Shown here: in pieces, positions 11,080-23,598 of the stretch
Layout of the letters: the number at the start of each line of letters is the position of its first letter
How positions within the stretch are numbered: the stretch's first letter is position 1
Assembly: GCA_026419785.1 (NCBI GenBank)
Contig: JAODTK010005746.1
Location: forward strand, 62,001 to 126,000
Direction of reading: 5' to 3'
Length of the DNA stretch: 64,000 nucleotides
From: Sclerodactyla briareus
Lineage: Eukaryota > Echinodermata > Holothuroidea > Dendrochirotida > Sclerodactylidae
Notes under the pieces: generated by a model
Told to the model about the DNA's origin: nothing
Databases searched by the model: none
What the model saw: only the letters and a program-made list of their open reading frames with translations
Program-made: the position numbers and the translations under genes

Positions 11080-14000
11080 CACCCACTTAACACTATTTCG
11101 TTAGCACTACTAAATATTCGGAGGAGAAAATATGTGGCCACGCAAAGTCTGCACATGTTGTTGCATGTTTTCACGGAACATGATCATGAATCCGAGACAG
11201 GAATGCCCTAAATCTCTCTTAATGTCTCCTGCACTTGATTAGGCGATGATAGTTCATACTCGGTCACATAGTTCAATCATCGGTCATGTCGGTAGCTGCG
11301 GGAATAAAGACTCATAAACGCACGTTTTCACAATTACACAGCAAACATGGCATCGTTTTCTGCCTCTAGCAGATTGCGATAGTTATCGGCATATGTTGGC
11401 AACATCAGATTCAACGAGGCCTGATCATTTGGAGTAATCATGTTTTCATATGGTTATTTCGCATCGCGGATGAGTTTCAGCATGTATTTATCCCCGCAAC
11501 ACTTCCAAGTGTTCGGAGATATTATGGTTTTGGGCGTGTCGCCGCCGCCACCGACGCCGCCTCCGGAAACTTCCGGCGTTAGCGCAATGACTCTTCAACG
11601 CTTAATCCGATGATCTGGAACTTGGCACACATGTCCGCCCTTGTGAAATCTCGGATGAGTTCGAATGTGGGCATCACTGCATGTCTGCTGCGCTCTATTT
11701 CGTGGGTTTTACACGAAAATACTTGAGTGAGATTTATCCAGCATGTACACGAAATGAGTGGGTGAGCGACAAAAGTTGGTCCCGAGAAGAAAACATGACG
11801 GTGATTGAGAGTCACTGGAGGTCAAACTTTGTCGGATTTGAACAAAATTGGGGAATGTGGACTACAGTTGGTCCTGAACAACAGGTAAAGCATTTCAAAG
11901 TCACTAGAGGTCAAATGTGATTCCTCTTAACGTGGTCCACAAAGGCTTTTTCTGCGGGGATATAAACGTCGGCAGTTTACGCGCCTGTACATGTCTAGTT
12001 ATCGTAGAGTTGACTCAAATCTCATTCAAAACTGTGCTGTAGAAATCGAAATGAATGACCGCTCATGCCATGTGACACGTCCAAAAAAAAAAAAACACTC
12101 GATACTGTCCCTGTGTCACATGATACACGGAGGTACGTTGCTGCGGACAGCGCCTAGCTACGGGGCTCATCTTCCCGACACCCCGGCCGTAGCCATAGCC
12201 TTACCTGCTCTTCATTCCCACACGGACGATATGTCGAGGAAGATAGTAACAACTGTATCAGCAGTGTTAGTGCATTAGCTCATGCGTGATGCATAGTATA
12301 TGGACGATTAATGCTTATGTGATGTGTTATAGTGCCGAAGTTTTGGAACAGTTTCTCACAGAGGGTACTAACCAAAGCCAATTTTTTGTGAATTCTCAAT
12401 GTTCGTATAGCCGGATTTTGGAACGTTGCATTGCTACATTTGCATGTACAGAATAAGTATAACATGCGAGCAGGTATGTTGATATGCAAACCTCTGTCAG
12501 AGTAACACTATCCGTAAGTTGCTCTAATTTATTTAGGCGTAACGCCTGACCACAGGAAAAGGACTGTCTGAATGTTGTTGGCCAATCTATAGCGTCGAAG
12601 TATAATAGTAACTTCCTGCATGCATTAACATGTAATAGTATCCCAATTCAATGTCAGGTGACAACAGTTGTTCTTTGAGATTACAAGAATATAATTTGAT
12701 CTTATATAATGTCTACTACGCTGAATTGTAATTTACTTCCTGCAGTCGTCATGTCACATCTGACAGACGGCGAATACATAGGCCATATTCTGCCAAGCAC
12801 GCAGTCCAATGTCTGATGCCGTGTCTTCATTGGCCAGGGGTGAAACGTGTGGCTATAAGCCCTCCTAGGGCAACTGAGGATACGGTCGGCCTTGGATCTA
12901 AGCGGGTTTGTCTTGACAAAGTCAACATGTCTCCCAGTTATGAATGAACGATATAGGACGATGCTCGCGCTTCACAACAATAGCCTTGAGCATTACCAAT
13001 ATCACAGCAGAAACTGATACCCTGTCAATCATTTAATATATTCTAGGTCTTAGCATAACAGGACCTGATGAATGTCCTGTTTATGTTACACCTGTGGATC
13101 TGCCCAAAAGCAAAATATCAAGTAATTGTGTCAGTTTCAAAAGGAGATTAGGTGGCGACAAAGTGCATTCATCATTCATACACACACTCAAGTAATTTGA
13201 TCTGCGGGGACACGTTGATTCACTCTTATTTTTCGTTGTCTGATCCGACCATAATGGGCAAGCCGTGATAGCTAGTAATACCACGTATCCCCGAAAACTT
13301 GCCGTCTCCTTGATGACCCGGTTGTAAGATCCGATAATAATTACGTGTAAACTGCGTGCATCTATCTCCTCCTACGAAGAGCATCATAATTCATTGGAAT
13401 AATGTCATAATGTTCCTTGGGTTGTGTTTCCATAGCTTCCACACATATTTGTTATACTATCGGCCATATACGGCGCTTTGGAGAGGATACAGATTACTTC
13501 AGGTGAAACGAGTATTATAAGGCTATATGGGCCCTCACAGGCTCAGCCTCTGAGGAATGTTGACCAGGGAAAAGTAAGGAGCTATTGAACCAGTGCGTGC
13601 CAAATGGTGTCATAGCCCCCCCCCCCCCCCCCCCCCTCCCGAGCAGTGCTCCGTATAGTTCGTTCACAGATTTCCGATACATGGCCATGCAATGTCTTCT
13701 AGAGTGAAAACAGTAAAATTGCATGAAGTATCGGCCGACCAAACTGGGATACAATGTTTGTTGACAAGTGGGTAATCTTTACCCATCACAGGTCATTGAA
13801 AACGCCTAATAAGCTCTTTTGTGAACAGGGTGAAGGGTCGAATTTGCCCTCAGTTCGTGAAAGAATTGCGAAATGCACTGGCGAAGAGTGCTAAATATTG
13901 TAGAATACATCTTGCATAATTTGTGCTCTAATACATAGTGTATATGTAGGGTATTTAGATATTGGGGTCAGCAGTCATCTAGAGGTCATGTTGACCCAGT

Positions 14001-17000
14001 TGGATACTTGCAATGGGTGGATGGGGCGGTCAAATGATCGGTCTCCTGGAGATTGAATTGGTTAATAATAATATATGGAGTTTGCTACCAGTGACAAATG
14101 GTACTTTGTGAGCTGCTCAAGAATATGAAGTCAGCAGTCACCTTAGCGTCTTTTTGAGCCCCAAAAGGTAATTTCATCAGCTCACACCAGTATACTGGTT
14201 GTTTAACATGAGTCATGACCCCTGTCTACAGGTCTGGACCGAATGTGATCGAACTTGTTCAAGTAGAAGACCAAGCGAAGAATCATCGATTGCTGAACGA
14301 AATGAATCATCGATTGTACTCAAAATGCTTCTCATCACAGAGATAAAGTCGGATTTTCGTCTTAGTTGGCCGGTGGTATCATTGTCCAAAGAGTGGTACC
14401 TATAGGGTGTTCGAATATGGCCCCATCCCTTGTGAGTTCAGTACAATGCAGAGCATGTTATGACATGATGTGTCTGGAGGACGGTTCATGAAGTGCTTGC
14501 CGGTACATCACCATGCCAGCGGGACTGCTTTCCCGTAGTGTTTTTTTTTTTTCGTTTTCTTCGTTCGGGGAAGCTTCTGCGAACCCGAAGCATCGAGACG
14601 CATCGCCAAACATTCAAGGCTGTCTCTCGTCAGACCTTTGCCGAAGCTCCATGGACAATCAGCGAAACATCAGTGAACGTTATTTCAGGGCTTCACCAAT
14701 GCAGAGAGGGCTATTGACATCGGTTAATATACTAACAAACGAATTGTCGAGTGGCCATCCCACGATATAATTTGGTATAAGCCTACACAATGAAGCACAT
14801 TGGAGGGTTATCCACAGTGCGTGCTTTATGCCTGAGTTCAAACACTGATTTGAGCAGGCCACGTTCCAGTGTAAATTGTAACATTCTTGTCAACAAGTCA
14901 AGAAAGGTCACGAAAAAAAACTGCTTCCGGCGTGAGTTTGTGAGTGTTATTTTTTAATCTCAGAGCTATTGTTGTTCATATGTCCTCAACTGCCTACAAT
15001 AAAACATTTGAATTTGATACCTTTTTCCTAGCTGTTTTCCTAATACAAGATATTGTGAATGATATCGAGTTATGGTATTTGAGAAAAAAAATTAGGCCGC
15101 CGAGTCCTGGATAAATGACACCCCTAGCAGCCCATGGAATGGTATAGGCCGGAACATGAGTAAACAGTTTATGAGCATGCAGATTTCACTGACGTCACAT
15201 CATACTCGCGACACACAACCATAGTGGCTCCAACGTGAATTTGTGGCACGTTCCCCGACTTTCAACGAGATCGGCTCATACCAGCCGATCCAGGAAAACA
15301 AGTCCGCCATGGCCTATATTACTTTTTGATGCATTTTTACTCTCCTCTCTCTGGAAACATTAGATGACTGTGTATCACAATCTGTGATAGCGGCATTGTC
15401 TTTCAAGTAATCCATACACAGGTCAACAAACATTGTGTTCAAGTTTGGCCAATATACATATAAGTGAAGCCTATAAGAGCCTATAATATTTGTTCACCTT
15501 ATTTTACTCCGTGAAGATGTTAAATCTATCTATGGAGATCTATGAGGCTATAGGAAGCACTACCAAAGGAACATTAAGGCACGATTCTGAGGAATTAGGA
15601 TGCTCTGTGTAGAATATGCATTTTGCAATTTCTCACACAAAATCTCATGTCCTTTCAATTATGATGTCTGAACCTTAGGCTTCAAGTGATCAAAGATTGG
15701 GTAATTGAATATTTTGTCTCAATAGTTTGGTATTCAGAGGTTATAGATAGATTGATTGGAATACATACAATACCATACATTCAGGTATTATAGATAGATG
15801 AATGGCATACATGCAGATACACTAAACAGCCCAACCAGCACAGCTGAATTTAGCTGGAAATATCTACACTCCCTCTACACATGGCTTTTGGATGATTTAG
15901 CACGTTTCAATACAGATATAAGTTCCTCAGTTAATAGGATAATGAAACTCCTCAGCATAATCTTGGTCAATGCGGGTCAACATCTAGCAAAGCAAAATGG
16001 TCCTTCGATCCCATTACTGCTTATCTGCCCAGACCCAGGGGAAGCCTCAGGCTCACAGAAACACAAATGCTTCAAAGGGCAAATAATAACATCAATAAGA
16101 AATCTACAGGGCTGCAGGGTATCGAAGAGTGATTTTCACTTTGTGACTATTTAATGATATCTAGTGAGATTGCACAGAAATATCGCTTCAAATGAAAGAA
16201 AAAAAAACACTCAAGGAGCATTCTGAGTAGTTCAAGTTGTCATATTTTTTGGTTTCATGGTGTACACTTTCACACATAGTGGCTCCAAGTGACACTTTGT
16301 GACGTTTACTCTGAACTCCCGATAATTCAGATTTGTTCATGATAACACTGAGCCAATATCACCAGCATTTTGTATATCACTGCAGTTTTTCACATACCGA
16401 ATTCATTCTAATAGGAGCACTGCACGTTTTTTTCAGAACATCAAACCCCGGAAGTGAGAAATTGTATGAGCTTATGAGGCGCATTGTGCCGACAAAATAA
16501 TCAGAGCAGAAGGGCATCTATGCAAACTTATGATGAAAGAGACTCCAGTCAATGTAATCAATGCTCAAGTCTCGGTCGTCCGGTTTGTCAAGGCACAAAA
16601 GTAAAGGAGTTGGTTGGAAATGTGCGTGCGCTTTCATCGGGACATGAGCCTCTACCAGAGTGAATACGGTAATAGGTTATTATGTTCCTCTAATGACCTT
16701 TGACCTCAAATCCCTTAATACCCCATAAATCAGGAGTGCTGTAGCTTTTTTGTAATACTGGAAAAGTATCATAGAAATTCAACCTGATCTGTAGGATTTT
16801 GCTGATTGTCACTTAATAGCTCATTATTCCACTTAGATTATTTTCGACTAAAAATTCTTCAAACGCCATAGGTGCCATGATGACACTTTCTAACAGTCTA
16901 AGTATCATAGTAATCCATTAACCATTATGTAGGGAGAAGAAACATTTTGAATATTTTTCAGTCCTTCAACTGAACTCATTTCCTACTTCTTATTTACAGA

Positions 17001-17234
17001 CCTTTGACTTGAAATCCATGATGTAGCACCTGTCTATAACAACATTGACCAATTGTCAGGAACATTCACCCAAGCTGTAGGTGAAGGAGTGTTTGCTGAT
17101 TTCCACAGATTTCATATAATAGTTCATAATGACCCTTCAATTACTAAAAACCACGCGACACTGTCAGGCTACCAGTTGTTTTTTGCGAAAATTATCCCTT
17201 TCTGTATAGATAAAAAAATAGCAAGAGCAATCTT
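11080..17234. other. Long stretch without a recognisable gene
   Basis: No frame shows a recognised family. Noted within it: a 21-base C run at 13,616-13,636; a CCGCCGCCACCGACGCC-type GC patch at 11,540-11,570; AGGTCA-like words near 11,815-11,915 and 14.0-14.2 kb that may be eroded copies of the 6.4-kb family; and an imperfect echo between 15,220-15,250 and 16,275-16,305 (AGTGGCTCCAA...). The longest frame (15,798-16,154 plus) has no recognisable motif. Confidence 0.4.
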
Positions 17235-17272
<38 letters not shown>

Positions 17273-17314
17273 ATCTATCTATCTATCTACTATCTATCTA
17301 TCTATCTGTCTGTC
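17235..17314. repeat. (CTAT)n microsatellite
   Basis: About nineteen CTAT-type units with two slips and a CTGT variant at the right end. It produces spurious Ser-Ile-Tyr-Leu repeats in translation. Confidence 0.95.
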
Positions 17315-17339
17315 AGCAATTTATTCAAATTGGAACTCC

Positions 17340-17480
17340 TCCTGCAGTGTGTGGTCGATCATGATGAAACTTTGTCACAATGATCACTGATTGAAGGGGC
17401 TTCTTGCGTGTTCAGGAAGTTGAGGTCAAAGGTACATGGGAGGTCGACCCACAATACCGAGTCGAACGCTCCACGGCAAC
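17340..17480. repeat. Dispersed AGGTCA-word repeat, copy 2
   Basis: It shares GATCATGATGAAACTTTG, TTCAGGAAGTTGAGGTCA and the following AAAGGTACATGGGAGGTC block with the families at 6.4 and 18.3 kb. It lies directly after the CTAT microsatellite. Confidence 0.55.
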
Positions 17481-18224
17481 TATGGGTCATCGTCTGTATA
17501 GAAACCTGGCCAACACCGCAGTACCATTATCTGCCCTCGTTAACAATCTGCTGGACTGTGGCTGTTCCTATCCTAGTCATTCTCCCTCAGGCTTATAGCC
17601 TACGTACGCGGTACAGAAAGCCCATTGTCAATTGGCTTTACAGCAGGTTATTAGCCAATCAGAAGCAACAGTCGGCAACTCTGTTATTTTATTGTGCTGA
17701 GGTTACGACGGACGTGTTGGGCTATGCTGGGAAAGTATCATGATTTGTATAGTGTATCAGCCACGACAGGACCTGTCATCGAAGATCACGCAAAGCGAAA
17801 AACACCGTGACACAAACAGCAACCACATTTTTCTACTCACAAAAAACAATACTCGTGCTGCGTACAAGGACATGATTGATATGGTTAGAATGCTGAACTT
17901 ATCCTCTTTCATAAAATGCTAATTTTACAACCGTGCCGTCCCCCAGGGCGATGTTATCACAGTTTGGGAAAACATTGCAAAATCCTAATTTTCCGAGGGG
18001 ACTCGTATATGCACTGCATGCTGCATGCGTATGCATTGTGCAGTGCATGCAGGGCAGGGTTGATTTCTGCAGGGGGAAGGCTGTGGTAAGAGCCGATTGG
18101 CGGGCGAATCGTGTGGAAGTATGGATCATCGTCCTTTGTTTACAAGAGTCTAAATTCGTTACGGTGTCCAAGATTGTTACGGCAACTCAGAATGTGGGAT
18201 GAACCTGGCATGTAATCTAGGTGT

Positions 18225-18545
18225 TATTTTGGCCAAAAGGGTCATTTTGGGGGTCAAACAGTCAAAACGCTTCTCCTCCCATATATTGAATTGAATGATC
18301 ATGATAGTTGGTCATTATTATCATTTATCAATGGTACATACAGGCTGTTCAGGAAGTTGTGGTCTAAGGTCATCTAGGGGCAATTTCGACCATTTTGCGA
18401 GAAACTGCAAAATGCTTCTCCTCCTACAGTTCAAATCGGATGTTCATGAAACTGTCAGTATTATAAGTGACCGATTATTCATACGGGATGTTCAGGAATT
18501 TAAGGTCAAAGGTCATCTAGAGGTCGCTTTGGCCAAAGAGGCCTT
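18225..18545. repeat. Dispersed AGGTCA-word repeat, copy 3, two units
   Basis: Two tandem units of roughly 142 bases. GCTTCTCCTCC-type words lie near 18,270 and 18,412, and each is followed by a TGATCATGATAGTTGGTCA or TTCATGAAACTGTCAGTA block, a TTCAGGAA word and a GGTCATCTAG word. The unit is the same as at 6.4 and 17.4 kb. Confidence 0.65.
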
Positions 18546-18559
18546 TTTGCAAACGGATC

Positions 18560-19361
18560 CGTTTATTATTCACCTGGTTTTGCGAGACAATTCATTTTCC
18601 TTCTCACCTAAAATTAACAAAGGTGTGGGACCAACAGTCTATTAGAATTGTTTCAACTGTTATGATTCAAGAGAGTATGTCAATACAAAATCAGTTCTGA
18701 TGCACATCGGAATGACCAATCAAAAACACACATTTACTTGTAATAGCATACTATCAGTACTGATATATTGTCAGGGTGAGCTACTGTGCCATTGGCACTC
18801 TTGTTAAGTATGAGATGAAAGTATTTCTTTTTCATTGTTTAATGCAATTTCGAATTCTGCATGGGACTACAATATAGGACTAGCGTTCTGGATAGTCAGC
18901 TGATAGCGTGGACATAAGAGGAGAAAGCACCGTCCTCTTCTTTCCCTCCAATTCGGGCAAGAGAAGTTCACATGCATGGTCCAAAATGAGACAGCCGAAA
19001 TGGATATAAAGAAAATCTCGAGAGAGAAGATCTAGACAGGAATCGATAAAGATCTCAACCGAAATGCGAAATTCCAGAAGAGATGACGCAAAGGTAATTT
19101 TTCGAATCAAATATCACAGAATTCTTAAAAGTTTTGGTGCGCTTCGCACGCAATAGTGCATTTTACGTACCCGTCATCTGAAATGAAATCGAGAACTTTA
19201 TGATATGAGGATGATCTTTTACGTCGAAAGAAACTGGAACGTGGCAAAAAAATCCTGGGTCATCTGGAATGATGGACTAACTGGAGGATCTTGAAGTTCA
19301 CTGAAATGTGAGATTTCGACCAGCTCCGAACAAAAGGCCAACTGCCCTCGTGCTCAGCACA
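18560..19361. other. No feature identified
   Basis: On the plus strand a frame from about 18,893 to 19,152 has a single in-frame stop (TAA near 19,009) and a Ser/Arg-rich C-terminal part; an AAAGGTAATTTT donor-like site sits near 19,092. No homology is recognised and it is not called a gene. Confidence 0.3.
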
Positions 19362-20345
19362 TTTGGCAGAAAACATCATAAGATTCGAGCAGCAAATCGC
19401 ATCTAAAGGACATGTGAAAATGCAAAATTATTTTTGGAACGAAGTAAGTGTTTTCGAGGATTGCTAGAATATATGCGCCAGATTGCATAAAAGGCAACCT
19501 GTGAATGCGAACATTTCCAAAGTGGGGAGAGCGGGATTCGGCGCTCATAGGCGTACGAGGGGGAGAGGGATTAGGGGCAGACGGCCGCACACATTTTCTG
19601 AAATGAGAAATTCAGGAGAAAAATGACGGAACTTCTAGAAATATTTGGGCAGCGAAAAAAAAAAACAAGAGTGAAACAAAAGATGGCCGAATCATCTGCT
19701 GACTGGCCCATTTTTTTTTTTAATAAAATGCGCGAAAAACATGCATGCTCGCATGCTTTGCGCGCGGTACCAGTCTTCCGGTGACCCGCCTGGAAAATTC
19801 GAGCAGGATTTTCAGCCCCGTAAATTGGAATGGTCCCGTTACCTATGTTGGCGGTCCGCTGTTAGATAAGATTTACACCAAATCCCAAAGAATAGCCTAC
19901 TTACTGCCAATGGAGCTCAGTACAATTTGGCAGAAAAAAATCACAGGACAGAAAATGCAAAATTATTTCTGGAACGAAGTGAGTATTTAGGAGTGCCATA
20001 ATGCTTCAGATTGCATCTAAGGCCACCTGAAACGCAAACATTTTCTGGAGTGCGGGAAGGGGGGGGGGGGGTTCGGCGGTCCTCTGAAAAGTGACATTTA
20101 GACTTACTATCTTATGTCCTCGATTCGATTTGACAGAAAAAACACAAGATTCAGAGCAGCAAATCGCATCTAATGACATGTGAAAATGCGGAGTTATATT
20201 TGGAATGAAGGTGTGTTTTGAAGTGCTATATTACACCAAATTACATCTAAGGTCACTGGAAAATGCAAACATTTTGCAAAGGGCAGGGGGACACCCCAGA
20301 TCCGTCATCAATCTTCAGCCCCCACTCAAAATTACGTTCCTACGC
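19362..20345. repeat. Three diverged units of a dispersed repeat
   Basis: Cores at about 19,362-19,525, 19,928-20,065 and 20,128-20,300 share in order TTTGGCAGAAAA, AGCAGCAAATCGCATCTAA, GACATGTGAAAATGC, a TTTTTGGAACGAAGT word, and a GATTGCATCTAAGG-like word before AACATTTT. Units 2 and 3 are followed by G-rich tracts (13 Gs near 20,058) and the last one ends in ACGTTCCTACGCCACTG, an ending of the kind often seen in G-run repeat families of marine invertebrates. Confidence 0.65.
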
Positions 20346-21854
20346 CACTGAAAATAGGCCTAATTATTGAAAACACGTGACAATGTCGGACAAAAAAAAA
20401 AGTATGGTATTGGGCAATGCCACGTCCCGGCGAGTCTGTTAAACTTGTTGTTAGAATGGGTTAAATCAAGTTCACAGTGAACACGTCACTCAGGTGAGAT
20501 TACTGAATTCGATGAGAGGTAATATGCCACCTGTTTTTCATGATTGTGACGTCATGAAACCTTGCATGTTTCGCCGCCCATCCAATGCGGTACTGGTATG
20601 TAAGATAATTGACACTCATCACCGTCACCTTGTGGACTACTCTCGTTTAATGGTCACGTACAAATGCCAAACGTCTGGCCCCCAACCCTGAACTTCACTC
20701 GCAAACAAAAACACAAAGAAGGATGAAAACAGTCATTAGCAGTGCTCGAATAACTGAAGCAAAATATGAAACCGATACCTGGACATCTGGGGTATAATCT
20801 CTCGCAACTATGTACCGGGATTGTCTGGAACTATGTGTCCCCTCAGATACCGGTGTCAACATCAGATAATTTGGACGATAAACCGCTTTGTCCCTCCTAC
20901 ACCCATTCACGGAAGCTGAGGGGATCTACACGTTCCCGAAAGGATTGGTGTCATTTTTCACGAATTAATGTTTCGACGGGAATTTCTTCCTCGGCGAGAA
21001 AGTACAAGGCCGACCAAACAACACATGTTAACGGGACGAACCCTTTCGATCAAAGCATGCTCCGGGGATTAATAGTACACCCGAGTTTGGTTTTGCGACG
21101 CCTGGTGTAGAACAGTTATGACATGGATTGATTCCTAGCTAAAAGCGGCGACATACTGATATACTACACCAGTCGCCTGAATGAAAATCATTAGTCGCTA
21201 TTCACCCTTACATAACTGAAATATGTAATATGTCAGTAAATAGCAGTGTATATTGAATTGGATCACATCGATGTTTTTTCTGACGAAATGCTATTCCCCT
21301 TTGTACCGAATACAATCATTGTACAAATTTGTACAATTTTGTAAAGTAGTTCCAATGCTTCCCCCCCCCCCCCCACCACCTTCGAAACTAGAGTAGACTA
21401 TTTCAATTGTTTGCTCTCAGTCGGAATATATAGTCGGATCCCAAGAACCTCATGGATAGAGAGAAAGGGGAACGGTTCAAGTGGGGGTAGCGGAAAGTAT
21501 TTGCTGGGCATCGGTTTGATATTCTCGGCAAATGTGAGAGACATCTTACATATTGAAAGCTATATTGAGAGCTATATCATGTAGGGAGAATGAAAAGATG
21601 TTCACTGAACCGTATAGGTAAAACGTAATATTATATATCTTCTGAATGCCCTGCGCACATCTTGTGCAGACCTTTGGAACTGCGAACGTAAATGACTCAT
21701 CCAACAAGGTTGACGCGAAACATTCTGAATTCCAATTGACTAAAATTGAACCAATTGTAGTCATAATAATAAAAAAATAAAAATAATGAAAAACAGTGAT
21801 CCCTCATTGACCTGAATGTGAAGAATTATACCCCATGTCCCCCATTTTGTTTCT
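20346..21854. other. No feature identified
   Basis: Two plus-strand frames (20,494-20,691 and 20,766-21,110) are open but unrecognised. A C run lies at about 21,361-21,374. No repeats shared with the rest of the window were noticed. Confidence 0.4.
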
Positions 21855-21977
21855 TAGACGCATATAGAGAGCTGGAATGCTGTCTTAACAAGGTCGGTGA
21901 CTGGATGATTCCTAACAGACTTGAAGTAAACCACAACAACACTGAACTAGTTATTTTCAGCAGTGAACATGCAAAAA
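21855..21977 (+). mobile_element. Non-LTR retrotransposon RT fragment (~40 residues)
   Basis: The plus-strand frame encodes ELECCLNKVGDWMIPNRLEV followed by NHNNTELVIFSSEH. This matches the conserved segment of LINE reverse transcriptases just C-terminal to the palm, where a helix with 'Leu..Cys Leu..(I/V)..Trp Met..Asn(R/K)Leu..N' precedes 'KTE(L/F)..(F/I).S'. The catalytic Ala-Asp-Asp box that should lie upstream is absent, and the expected downstream 'LG(V/I)' segment is not seen. It is an isolated relic. Confidence 0.65.
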
Positions 21978-23598
21978 TAGCGATAATATGTTGCTGGTGA
22001 GGCGTGCTGTACTTCCTCTGAGCGAACTTGCAGCCTTGGCGGGATTTTTGATAGGCTCATTACCATGGTTCCCACAGTGGACAGAATATATGTATCACTG
22101 TTATCAAGGAGCTATCAGGGCAACAACGACACATAGAATGACTGAATGTTCAGGGATGCCGATTGAGATCATGCAACTCCGTTTTTCCTAGTTTTTTCCC
22201 CTTTACAGAATGATTTTTATTCAGAAAAGGGAGAATAGAAACGTGGAGAATAAAAAAAAAATCCTTATTTGTTTTTTCTTTGTGGAGATAACTGTTCGGA
22301 AATTTATATCTGTACCACTTGCTGGTTATTCATTTATATTCATCAGTTTATTAGCCTTCAACGACACATCAATAACCAGGTCTGTTCTAAGTGCGTCGTC
22401 CCTGTTAACTATGTAGTTCATTTCTACTGCGGACTAACTGACTAGCTAAAATAGGATTCTAACAGCACTATCTAAGGGTTGCAATAAGTGGAATGGATGT
22501 AGCATTCATTCAATACTAAGGTGTAGTAGGCGTATGAATGGCAAGATGTTCGGTGATACTATAGGAAATTGAAACTATGTTCTGCAAATGTCCGCAACAA
22601 GCCACCGTATTCTATTGTTATAAATTCGTGTCTTCGTTTTTTTTTTTAATCAAAGCTTCATTTTCCAGTCCAGGGCGTTCTCTCGCGTCATTTCCTCAGG
22701 TGTTGACAGACTTCCTTTTGAAGATTTATATCTCGGAAGTAACCACGCGTAGTGATCACATATAATAGCAAGCAACTTACTATCAACATATAAACCAATG
22801 CAATGTCGTTGTATGGCTGGAATCCAAAATTTGGCTCCGTGAAATCAATCATGTAGCCACTAACAGATGTTCATGTTTTTTGCATACGAGCGTAGCCGAA
22901 TGTGATATCATGTTAAATACTCCTATCGTTTATCCACGTACCCTCTCATCATCTGGATCCCCATACCTTCCGGATTTCTAGATCCTGAAAATGATCAAGC
23001 TGGTCAATTCCGCTAACAACTTCCTGTAGCAATTGCGAAACCCGAAAAGCTATTTCATCATAATAATGAAGTAGGCCAACTTAGGTTCAACCCGCCCAAA
23101 GAAACGTGGAAATGACGAAGCGCCTATGTTTGTATTGTCTGGTATACACTCACGTTTTATGCTACGAGATTTGTTGTGTCAAATAACCGATATTATTAAG
23201 TATTGATAACAATTTCTTTCCGGAGCATTCACCTCTGTCTTCTAGTGATTTGTGTCCGACCTGCAAATAGCGGCAAGTTTCCAGTAGATGACGTCACCGT
23301 CTTCACCTTAAGGCATATAACACCACTCACAACGACATTCTTTGGCATGATCCGACTGAATCCGAACTCTCTTTTTGGTTTATTGTTAGTCTACAGTCCA
23401 ACTCGTCAATTATGTTCTAGCCTTATGACCACGCAGTAGTGAGTGATTTTACCATACCCCGTTTCTATTCGCTCACCTATCTTTGAAAACATATTTGTTA
23501 AATCAAGTGTTCATAAACACTCATTCAAGGGAAAATTGGGACCGTTGACTTGTAGAACTTTTGTAGTTTCGCGGCTAACGAACAAGAACCTAAAGGTG
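21978..23598. other. No feature identified
   Basis: Short frames, one T-rich run near 22,638-22,648. No element boundaries, RNA genes or exons supported. Confidence 0.4.

Noticed and set aside
18890-19152. Ser/Arg-rich coding exon on the plus strand
   Set aside because: Contains an in-frame stop, and no homology supports it.
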